A stretch of DNA of 64,000 bases from Streptomyces sp. ISL-43 (lineage in GTDB: Bacteria > Actinomycetota > Actinomycetes > Streptomycetales > Streptomycetaceae). The notes beneath the pieces are model-generated. The model was not told the DNA's origin. It saw nothing but the letters and a program-made list of their open reading frames with translations, and ran no database searches. Shown here one piece after another: positions 57,947 to 64,000 of the stretch. The stretch is from the NCBI RefSeq assembly GCF_018614195.1, contig NZ_JAGGOT010000011.1:32701-96700 (forward strand). Reading direction: 5' to 3'. Within the stretch, counting starts at the first letter, position 1; the number at the start of each line of letters is the position of its first letter. The translations under genes were made by a program, and so were the position numbers.

Positions 57947-58702
57947 ATGAGCGAGAGCAAGCTGGCCGGTCAGTTCTTCGACGCCGCGATCGGCCTGCTG
58001 GAGCGGGTACGGGACGAGGAGTCCGCGCGCATCGGCGAGGCCGGCACGGTCATCGCGGACGCCGTCGCCGCCGGGAACAAGCTCTTCGCCTTCGGCGCCG
58101 GGCACTCCTCGCTCCCCGCCCAGGACGTCGTGTACAGGGCCGGCGGACTCGCCCTGATGAACTTCCTCGCCGTCCCCGGCACCGCGGGCATCGACGTCAT
58201 GCCGGCCACCCTCGGCAGCGCCCTGGAGCGCGTCGACGGCCTCGCCGGAGCGGTCCTGGACAGCAGCCCGGCCTCCGACGGCGACGTCCTCGTGATCATC
58301 TCCCTCTCCGGGCGCAACGCCCTGCCGGTCGAGATGGCCATGAACGCCCGCGCGATCGGCCTCAAGGTCATCGGCGTGACCTCGGTCGCCTACGCCACGG
58401 AGACCAAGTCGCGCCACGTCTCCGGCACCTTCCTCAAGGACCACTGCGACATCGTCCTCGACAGCAAGATCGCGGTCGGCGACGCCGAGCTCACCCTCGA
58501 CGGCATCGAGGCCCCCTTCGCCCCCGCCTCCACCGTCGTGACCAGCGCGATCATGCAGGCGGTCATGGCCGCCGCGGCCGGCGAACTCGCGGCCCGCGGC
58601 GTCGAGCCGCCGCTGCTGCGCTCGGGCAACGTCGACGGCGGCCACGAGTGGAACGGCCGCGTCATGCAGGAGTACGGCGACCGGATCTTCTTCCGCCACT
58701 AG
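57947..58702 (+). CDS. SIS-domain protein (sugar isomerase-like, UPF0309 type)
   Basis: The product is 251 residues from the ATG at 57947, with GGAAGG about 9 bases before. SIS motifs are LFAFGAGHSSLPAQDVVYRAGG (phosphosugar loop) and VLVIISLSGRNALPVEMAMNARAIGLKVIGVTS. NVDGGHEWN near the end is typical of the family. It binds a phosphosugar, possibly an aminosugar phosphate, which fits the DasR-like site upstream. Its TAG stop shares the CTAG with the TAG of the convergent PAS gene. Confidence 0.87.
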   Translation: MSESKLAGQFFDAAIGLLERVRDEESARIGEAGTVIADAVAAGNKLFAFGAGHSSLPAQDVVYRAGGLALMNFLAVPGTAGIDVMPATLGSALERVDGLAGAVLDSSPASDGDVLVIISLSGRNALPVEMAMNARAIGLKVIGVTSVAYATETKSRHVSGTFLKDHCDIVLDSKIAVGDAELTLDGIEAPFAPASTVVTSAIMQAVMAAAAGELAARGVEPPLLRSGNVDGGHEWNGRVMQEYGDRIFFRH

Positions 58703-60066
58703 GCCCTCCCCTTCCGGTCCGGGCCGGGCGCCGCCGGACCCGCGGCACCCGGACCCGCGGCACCCGGACCCGCGCCCGCCAGGTCCAGGTCGGCCGCGAC
58801 CCGGGCCGCCACCTCCTCCGCGTACGCCGCGTCCGCCCGCTCGAAGGCGGCCCGCGAGGGCCCGCGCAGGAACGTCAGCGTCCCCAGGCTCCGCCCCCGG
58901 CTGCGCAGCACCGTGCACAGCACGTGCGCCGCGCCCTCCGGCCATCGCCGGGCCCGCGCCCATTCCGCCGCGGCCCCGCCGAGCGGCGCGCTGGTGCGCA
59001 CCGACCCGGTCCGGTCCAGCGCCTGCAGCACCGGGTGCCCGGGCTCGTACCGCACGGGGATCGCCCCGGGCTCGGGCAGCCCCGGCAGGCCCGGCGGGGA
59101 CGCCGCCCAGCGCAGCAGCCGCGCGCGCCCCGGTTCCAGTACGTCGAGCAGCGCGTGCTCGGCGAAGCCCGCCAGCGCGAACTCCAGCCGTACGACCGCC
59201 GCCTCCGCCGGGTCCTCGCACTCGGCGGCGGCCCGCCCGGCCCGGTACAGCTGGTGGGACCGGAACCGCAGCTGCGCCGTGTCCAGCTGCTCCTGCCGGG
59301 CCTCGGTGACGTCCTGGAACAGCAGGGCGACGCCGAGCGGTACGGGTTCCTCCGCGAGCGGCGAGGCGAGGCGCAGGAACCCGCAGCGCCAGCACCGCCG
59401 GCGCACGCCCTCGGGGGTGCGTACGCAGACCCACAGCTCCACGGGTGCCGGGGGCGCGCCCTCGGCCAGTACGTGCTGCAGCGCCCCCTCCAGCTCCTCC
59501 ACGCCCTGCGCCAGCAGCTCCCCCAGCGGCCGGCCGAGCAGGGCGGTGCGCCCGGAGCCGAAGGCGCGGGCGGCGTGCGCGTTGACGACGGCCGGGCGCA
59601 GGTCCACGTCGACGAGCACGACGCCCCAGGAGGCGTCGTCCATCAGCGCCTCGCTCAGGGCGATGGACCGCTCCAGGTCGATCTGCGCGTGCACCTCGCT
59701 GAAGGCGCAGTACACCCCGGCCGGTTTCCCGCCGGCGCCCGGCACCCCGGCGGACTGGGTCCGTACGAGCACCCTCCCGCCGTCCTTGGTGAGCAGCGCG
59801 AACTCGTGCACCTGGCGCCCCCGCACGTCCTGGGCGGACATGAGTCTGTCCTGCACGTCCTGCGCGTCGGCGGCCCGTACGGCCCACCCCGCGAACCCCT
59901 TGCGCCCCACGGCCTCGCCCGCGGTCCACCCCAGGATCCGCTCGGCCTCGCGGTTCCAGTGGGTGATCACGCCGTCGGCGTCGAACGCGCACAAGGCGGC
60001 GTCCATCCCGTCCAACAGCGCTGCGAGCAGATCGTCGGCGGTCTCGCTACGTCCGGAAGCAGTCAC
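58699..60066 (-). CDS. PAS-domain signalling protein
   Basis: The product is 455 residues from the GTG at 60064-60066, with AGGGGG upstream. PAS domain 1 (about 10-120) reads LLDGMDAALCAFDADGVITHWNREAERILGWTAGEAVGRKG; PAS 2 (about 140-260) includes LMDDASWGVVLVDVDLRPAVVNAHAARAFG. A GAF-like region follows (LSRRVRLE... VLQALDRTGSVRTSAPLGG, ERADAAYAEEVAARVAADLDLAG). No output domain (kinase, phosphatase) is present, and the tail is a GPGAAGP repeat. It may sense a ligand or redox change and bind a partner. Confidence 0.78.
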   Translation of the reverse strand: MTASGRSETADDLLAALLDGMDAALCAFDADGVITHWNREAERILGWTAGEAVGRKGFAGWAVRAADAQDVQDRLMSAQDVRGRQVHEFALLTKDGGRVLVRTQSAGVPGAGGKPAGVYCAFSEVHAQIDLERSIALSEALMDDASWGVVLVDVDLRPAVVNAHAARAFGSGRTALLGRPLGELLAQGVEELEGALQHVLAEGAPPAPVELWVCVRTPEGVRRRCWRCGFLRLASPLAEEPVPLGVALLFQDVTEARQEQLDTAQLRFRSHQLYRAGRAAAECEDPAEAAVVRLEFALAGFAEHALLDVLEPGRARLLRWAASPPGLPGLPEPGAIPVRYEPGHPVLQALDRTGSVRTSAPLGGAAAEWARARRWPEGAAHVLCTVLRSRGRSLGTLTFLRGPSRAAFERADAAYAEEVAARVAADLDLAGAGPGAAGPGAAGPAAPGPDRKGRA

Positions 60067-60528
60067 CTGGGCCCCCTGCAGGTGTTCGCGTGTGCGGCAC
60101 GTCACGCAATTGAACTGGAACGTGACGCAGCCCACACCCACTTCCCGCAATCCTCCCGGTATGTCCCTACGTGACGACCTTCCCCCGGATGACGGACGCC
60201 CCGATTAAATGGGTTGAGGCCCCTCGGGGGCGGTCGTAGGCTCGGCCGTACACAAGAAGGGAGGTGGTTTTCGAAATGTACGGAAACCGGACGCGTGAGG
60301 TGGCTGCGGGCTAAAGCGCCCGTCGTCGCACGCACCCAGTGCGGTGCCTGGCGGGATGCCTGGCGCCAATCCACAGCAGTCACCCGACCCGCGGGCTCGC
60401 CGGTACGTCCGGCCGGCTTCTCCCACTGCAGGGGAGAGACCCGAGCCCGCGGGTCGTCTGCGTTTTCGGCCGCCGGTCGGGGCGACGGCTCAGGGTGCCG
60501 GCCGCCCTCCCCGGTCAGCGCCGCGCGG
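60067..60528. other. 462-bp gene-free region holding promoter and structured RNA candidate
   Basis: Between the PAS gene start (minus) and the pdxH stop (minus) there is no long convincing gene. A plus-strand promoter-like pair, a 12-codon frame and a three-stem structure are described separately. Confidence 0.55.
60214..60455 (+). ncRNA. Candidate small RNA: promoter, leader peptide and three-way-junction structure
   Basis: TTGAGG (60214-60219) and TAGGCT (60237-60242) are 17 bp apart. A strong GGGAGGTGG precedes a short frame at 60276-60314 (MYGNRTREVAAG). Then two exact 14-base arms pair (60386-60399 with 60442-60455). They enclose two further stems, GCCGG-TACGT-CCGGC (60399-60413) and TCTCCC-ACTGCA-GGGAGA, giving a three-way junction. 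No plus-strand gene follows until citrate synthase at 61390. It could instead be a pdxH terminator read from the other strand. Confidence 0.45.
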
Positions 60529-61182
60529 CTACGGGCAGAGGCGTTCCACTCGCCATTCGCCGGCCTCCAGGACGTACTTCAGGCGGTCGTGCAGGCGGTT
60601 CTCGTGGCCCTGCCAGAACTCCAGCGCGTCCGGGACGACCCGGATGCCGCCCCACTGCGGCGGGACCGGGACCTGTTCGCCCTCCGGGTAGCGGGCCTCC
60701 AGCTCCGCGTAGCGCCGGTCGAGCTCGGCGCGCGAGGCGATGACCGTCGACTGTTCGCTGGCCCAGGCGCCCAGCTGCGAGCCGTGCGGGCGGGAGCGGA
60801 AGTACGCGGCCGTCTCGTCGCGGCCGATGCGGGAGGCGGTGCCGGTCACGATGACCTGGCGGGCGACCTGGTGCCAGGGGAAGAGCAGGCAGACGTACGG
60901 GTTGGCGGCGATCTCGCGGCCCTTGCGGGAGTCGTAGTTCGTGAAGAAGACGAACCCCCGCCCGTCGAACTGCTTCAGCAGCACCGTGCGGGAGCTGGGG
61001 CGGCCGTCGGGCGTCGCCGTCGAGACGATCACGGCGTTGGGCTCGAAGACGTGCGCCTCGACCGCGTCCTTGAACCAGTCGGCGAACTGGCCCATGGGGT
61101 CCTCGGCGAGGCTCTCCTCGGCGACGAGGTGGGAGCGGTACTGCTTGCGCATGACGGCGGGGTCATGGTGCTGATCGGTCAC
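60529..61182 (-). CDS. pdxH: Pyridoxamine 5'-phosphate oxidase
   Basis: The product is 217 residues from the GTG at 61180-61182. PdxH motifs: [94 protein letters not shown] and the C-terminal [31 protein letters not shown], with the terminal RLCP. It oxidises pyridoxamine/pyridoxine phosphate to pyridoxal phosphate with FMN. It is divergent from citrate synthase, as I recall for Streptomyces. Confidence 0.95.
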   Translation of the reverse strand: MTDQHHDPAVMRKQYRSHLVAEESLAEDPMGQFADWFKDAVEAHVFEPNAVIVSTATPDGRPSSRTVLLKQFDGRGFVFFTNYDSRKGREIAANPYVCLLFPWHQVARQVIVTGTASRIGRDETAAYFRSRPHGSQLGAWASEQSTVIASRAELDRRYAELEARYPEGEQVPVPPQWGGIRVVPDALEFWQGHENRLHDRLKYVLEAGEWRVERLCP

Positions 61183-61389
61183 GCGGCCATCCTCCCCCAG
61201 CGGACGCGGAAGGGGTGTGCCGTATGTCACGCTTCCCCGCGCCTTGCGGAACGGACAAAATCTTGGGGCCGGTCCGACGGTTCCACAGGGGTGACCATCG
61301 GCCGTGCCGGGCATCAACGGGGATGACCGCGCCGGACCGCGAATCACGCCGGGAGCCGCGCGTGTTCGCACTATCTGAGGAGCTGCCTG

Positions 61390-62505
61390 ATGTCCGACTT
61401 CGTACCCGGGCTCGAGGGAGTCGTCGCGTTCGAAACGGAGATCGCCGAACCCGACAAGGAAGGCGGGTCTCTGCGCTACCGGGGCGTCGACATCGAAGAC
61501 CTCGTGGGCCACGTCTCCTTCGGGAACGTCTGGGGTCTGCTGGTCGACGGTGCCTTCAACCCCGGCCTGCCGGCCGCCGAGCCCTTCCCGATCCCGGTGC
61601 ACTCCGGTGACATCCGGGTCGACGTGCAGTCGGCGCTCGCCATGCTCGCCCCCGTGTGGGGTCTGAAACCGCTGCTCGACATCGACGAGCGGACCGCTCG
61701 CGACGATCTCGCGCGCGCCGCCGTGATGGCACTGTCGTACGTCGCCCAGTCCGCCCGCGGGCAGGGCCGGCCGATGGTCCCGCAGAGCGAGATCGACAAG
61801 GCCGAGTCCGTGGTCGAGCGGTTCATGATCCGCTGGCGCGGCGAGCCCGACCCGAAGCACGTCAAGGCCGTCGACGCGTACTGGACCTCGGCCGCCGAGC
61901 ACGGGATGAACGCCTCCACGTTCACCGCCCGGGTGATCGCCTCGACCGGTGCGGACGTCGCCGCCGCGCTCTCCGGTGCCGTCGGCGCCATGTCCGGGCC
62001 GCTGCACGGCGGGGCGCCGTCGCGCGTCCTCGGCATGATCGAGGACATCGAGCGCACCGGCGACGCCGTGGCCTACGTGAAGAAGGCCCTGGACAAGGGC
62101 GAGCGGCTGATGGGCTTCGGCCACCGCGTCTACCGCGCCGAGGACCCGCGCGCCCGCGTGCTGCGGCGCACGGCCAAGGAGCTGGACGCCCCGCGCTACG
62201 AGGTCGCGGCCGCGCTGGAGAAGGCCGCGCTGGAGGAGCTGCACGCGCGGCGCCCCGACCGGGTGCTCGCGACCAACGTGGAGTTCTGGGCCGCGATCAT
62301 GCTGGACTTCGCGGAGGTCCCGGCGCACATGTTCACCTCGATGTTCACGTGCGCCCGTACCGCCGGCTGGTCGGCGCACATCCTGGAGCAGAAGCGCACG
62401 GGCCGCCTGGTGCGCCCCTCGGCCCGCTACATCGGGCCGGGCGTGCGCAAGCCGAGCGGGATCGAGGGCTACTCCGACATCACGGACCTGTCGCGGACCA
62501 ACTGA
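61390..62505 (+). CDS. Citrate synthase
   Basis: The product is 371 residues from the ATG at 61390, with GAGGAG 7 bases before. It shows [12 protein letters not shown], the catalytic [17 protein letters not shown] and [19 protein letters not shown] (His of the GHRVY loop), and late [20 protein letters not shown] with the Arg/Asp region. It condenses oxaloacetate with acetyl-CoA. The short form and its place beside pdxH suggest the CitA2-type enzyme rather than the main synthase; that link is from memory. Confidence 0.93.
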   Translation: MSDFVPGLEGVVAFETEIAEPDKEGGSLRYRGVDIEDLVGHVSFGNVWGLLVDGAFNPGLPAAEPFPIPVHSGDIRVDVQSALAMLAPVWGLKPLLDIDERTARDDLARAAVMALSYVAQSARGQGRPMVPQSEIDKAESVVERFMIRWRGEPDPKHVKAVDAYWTSAAEHGMNASTFTARVIASTGADVAAALSGAVGAMSGPLHGGAPSRVLGMIEDIERTGDAVAYVKKALDKGERLMGFGHRVYRAEDPRARVLRRTAKELDAPRYEVAAALEKAALEELHARRPDRVLATNVEFWAAIMLDFAEVPAHMFTSMFTCARTAGWSAHILEQKRTGRLVRPSARYIGPGVRKPSGIEGYSDITDLSRTN

Positions 62506-62542
62506 TCCGGACCGACTGATCCGCACGGACTGATCCGAGCTC
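62501..62542. repeat. Three 14-bp tandem repeats at the end of the citrate synthase gene
   Basis: ACTGATCCG occurs at 62501, 62515 and 62529, each 14 bp apart. The first copy contains the stop codon. Confidence 0.6.
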
Positions 62543-62611
62543 GCCGGCTGCCCCCGCACAGGGCCGCCGTGAGACCAGGGCGCCGCATCCCCGACGGGGT
62601 GTGGCGCTCCT

Positions 62612-63208
62612 TCATGTGAGGACCGCGTCCAGGATCCGGGCCCACTGGGCTACGACGCGGGCCCGGCGGGCGGTGTCGTCGGTGAGGACGTTGGCCAGGC
62701 CCAGCCCTCGGGCCATGTCGAGGAGGCCCTGCACGGTCTCCCGTACGCCGGGTACGGACTCGTCCGCGCCCAGCAGTTCCACGGCGATGCGGTGGGTCTC
62801 GCGGCCGACGCGGGCTTCCAGCTCGGTGACCCGGGGGCGCAGCTGCTCCTCGTTGGAGGCGGCGACCCACAGCTGGAGGGCGGCGCGGAAGAGCACGCCC
62901 GTGTACATGTCGACGAGGGCTTCGACGACGGCCGGGCGCGCCGCCGGGCCGGCCTGGAAGAGCTCGCGCAGGGCGGTGGAGCGTTCCTCGGCCACGTACT
63001 CGACGGCGGCGGTGAACAGGTCCTCGCGGGTCGGGAAGTGGTGCTGGGCGGCGCCCCGCGAGACCCCGGCGCGTTCCGCGACGACGGAGACGGTGGAGCC
63101 GGCCCAGCCGTGTTCCGCCAGGCAGGAGACGGCCGCCTCCAGCAGGTGGCGGCGGGTGACCCGGCTGCGGGCCTGCTTGGGGGCGTTCGTCGTGGTCAAC
63201 GCAGCCAT
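62612..63208 (-). CDS. TetR-family regulator
   Basis: The product is 198 residues from the ATG at 63206-63208, inside the end of the crotonase gene (13-bp overlap). The HTH is [54 protein letters not shown]. The C-terminal ligand domain is helical. Overlap with a crotonase gene suggests that it senses an acyl-CoA or acid. It is the only TetR in the window, so it is a possible (unproved) owner of the 15-bp operators. Confidence 0.88.
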   Translation of the reverse strand: MAALTTTNAPKQARSRVTRRHLLEAAVSCLAEHGWAGSTVSVVAERAGVSRGAAQHHFPTREDLFTAAVEYVAEERSTALRELFQAGPAARPAVVEALVDMYTGVLFRAALQLWVAASNEEQLRPRVTELEARVGRETHRIAVELLGADESVPGVRETVQGLLDMARGLGLANVLTDDTARRARVVAQWARILDAVLT

Positions 63209-63933
63209 GACGGGTCCCGGCGCTCGAAGCGGGCGGTGATGCCCTCGCGGGCCTCGGCGGAGGCGAAGTGGCGGGCGGACAGCTCGGTGAGCGCGGCCCC
63301 GTCCTGCTCCAGGGCGGCCCGTACGGGGGCGGTGAGCAGCTGTTTCGTCGCTGCCAGCGCCTGCGGTCCGGCCTTGCGCAGGCCGTCGAGGACGGGCACG
63401 AGGATCTTGTCGACGTCCTCGCCGTGCAGGGTGAGCAGGCCGATGCGGGTGGCTTCGGCGGCGTCGAAGGCTTCAGCGGTCAGGAAGTAGCGGGCGGCCG
63501 CGCGGGGGTCCAGGCGGGGCAGCAGGGGTGCGGAGATGACGGCCGGGACGACGCCGAGGTGGGTCTCGGTGAAGGCGTACGTGGACGCGGGGCCGGCGGC
63601 GGCGATGTCGCAGGCTCCGAGGAGGCCGAGGCCGCCCGCGCGGACGTGGCCCGTGACGCGGGCGACGACGGGCTTGGGGAGTTCGGCGATCTCGCGGAGC
63701 AGGGCGAGGAAGTCGGCCGGGTCGCAGGGGGACTTGAGGTCCGCGCCGGCGCAGAAGGTGTTGCCGGTGTGGGTGAGGACGACGACTGCGGCGGGCTTGG
63801 CTCCGGCCGCGACGGCCAGGGCCTCGCGGAGCTCTGCGACCAGGGCGGCGGAGAGTGCGTTGCGGTTGGCCGGGGAGTCCAGGGTGAGGGTGGTGATGCC
63901 GTTCGCTCGCGCGGCTTGGACCAGTGGGGGCAT
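63196..63933 (-). CDS. Enoyl-CoA hydratase/isomerase (crotonase family)
   Basis: The product is 245 residues from the ATG at 63931-63933, with GGAGGAG four bases before. Crotonase motifs: ITTLTLDSPANRNALSAALVAEL, VVVLTHTGNTFCAGADLKSPCDP (oxyanion loop 1), VVARVTGHVRAGGLGLLGACDIAAAG (loop 2) and FTETHLGVVPAVISAPLLPRLDP. The active-site glutamate position reads THLGVVPAV, so a typical hydratase Glu is missing. Forms an operon with the TetR gene. Confidence 0.87.
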   Translation of the reverse strand: MPPLVQAARANGITTLTLDSPANRNALSAALVAELREALAVAAGAKPAAVVVLTHTGNTFCAGADLKSPCDPADFLALLREIAELPKPVVARVTGHVRAGGLGLLGACDIAAAGPASTYAFTETHLGVVPAVISAPLLPRLDPRAAARYFLTAEAFDAAEATRIGLLTLHGEDVDKILVPVLDGLRKAGPQALAATKQLLTAPVRAALEQDGAALTELSARHFASAEAREGITARFERRDPSWLR

Positions 63934-64000
63934 GTCTCCTCCGGAGGGGGGTCTGGTGGGCGGGGGCCCCTCTGGGGAGGGTATGTGGGGTGCGTTTGTG

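Noticed and set aside
60067..60528. C-rich 6C-type RNA or c-di-AMP riboswitch in the pdxH-PAS gap
   Set aside because: No twin C6 loops and no match I can see to the riboswitch core; the stems are of a different layout.

Overview
The window is high-GC actinobacterial DNA, almost certainly from a Streptomyces chromosome. The evidence is strong third-position G/C, many GTG starts, 4-bp ATGA/GTGA start-stop overlaps, rare TTA codons, a SARP regulator, an NsdA-type regulator, a DmdR1-type iron regulator and paired XRE/ATP-binding regulators. The order of the genes between 36 and 64 kb (sigma/anti-sigma, purU, SCO4402-type gene, SIS protein, dmdR1, pdxH, citrate synthase) recalls the SCO44xx region of S. 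coelicolor. That comparison is from memory and was not run.

Region 1 (1-14.6 kb and 22.4-27.4 kb) is a catabolic gene set for an acyl-CoA substrate. It holds a thiolase-like protein with a DUF35 partner, an FMO-like oxygenase, an ADP-forming-type acyl-CoA synthetase, an enoyl-CoA hydratase, a flavin reductase, a Zn alcohol dehydrogenase, an SDR, a cyclase-family hydrolase, one single acyl-CoA dehydrogenase and one dehydrogenase pair, an amidohydrolase and an AMP-forming CoA ligase. Ten copies of one 15-bp palindrome, consensus CTGACGNNNCGTCAG, are scattered through these two blocks. Eight of them sit 18-86 bp upstream of these genes, which points to a single repressor regulon.

Region 2 (14.57-20.45 kb) interrupts region 1. 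It is bracketed by two 29-bp direct repeats that match in 28 of 29 positions, and the left copy is the 3' end of the cyclase gene. The insert is a self-contained divergent unit. One arm carries a 52-aa protein, a 34-aa membrane peptide, a radical SAM enzyme whose third codon is TTA, a P-loop kinase, a degenerate phosphohexomutase-like protein, an STM4013-type hydrolase and a NUDIX hydrolase, mostly with overlapping ends. The other arm carries an XRE regulator and an HD-domain nucleotidase-like protein. This is the best candidate for an undescribed system.

Region 3 (20.5-36.3 kb) holds regulators and small proteins: anti-sigma-type ATPases, a two-component system with a TTA codon in its regulator, a secreted ricin-type lectin, XRE and HTH proteins, a decayed DUF6879/XRE composite pseudogene and an EF-hand protein.

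Region 4 (36.6-50.2 kb) is core-like: an ECF sigma factor with its anti-sigma factor, PurU, an SCO4402-type protein, a substrate-binding lipoprotein, a repeat-rich membrane protein, an NsdA-like regulator, a primase/polymerase-domain protein, an ABC exporter and two oxidoreductases.

Region 5 (50.3-55.6 kb) holds a SARP/NB-ARC regulator cut by an in-frame TAG. Next to it is a 2,137-bp transposon-like element (53479-55615) with 44-bp imperfect terminal inverted repeats and a 5-bp target duplication. The element carries only an alpha/beta hydrolase gene, preceded by three palindromes spaced exactly 33 bp apart.

Region 6 (55.7-64 kb) holds an alpha/beta hydrolase, DmdR1 with a long antisense ORF, a SIS-domain protein behind a DasR-like site, a PAS protein, a candidate structured RNA, PdxH, citrate synthase, a TetR regulator and a crotonase. 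No rRNA, tRNA or CRISPR array was seen. All readings were made by eye; no database search was run.
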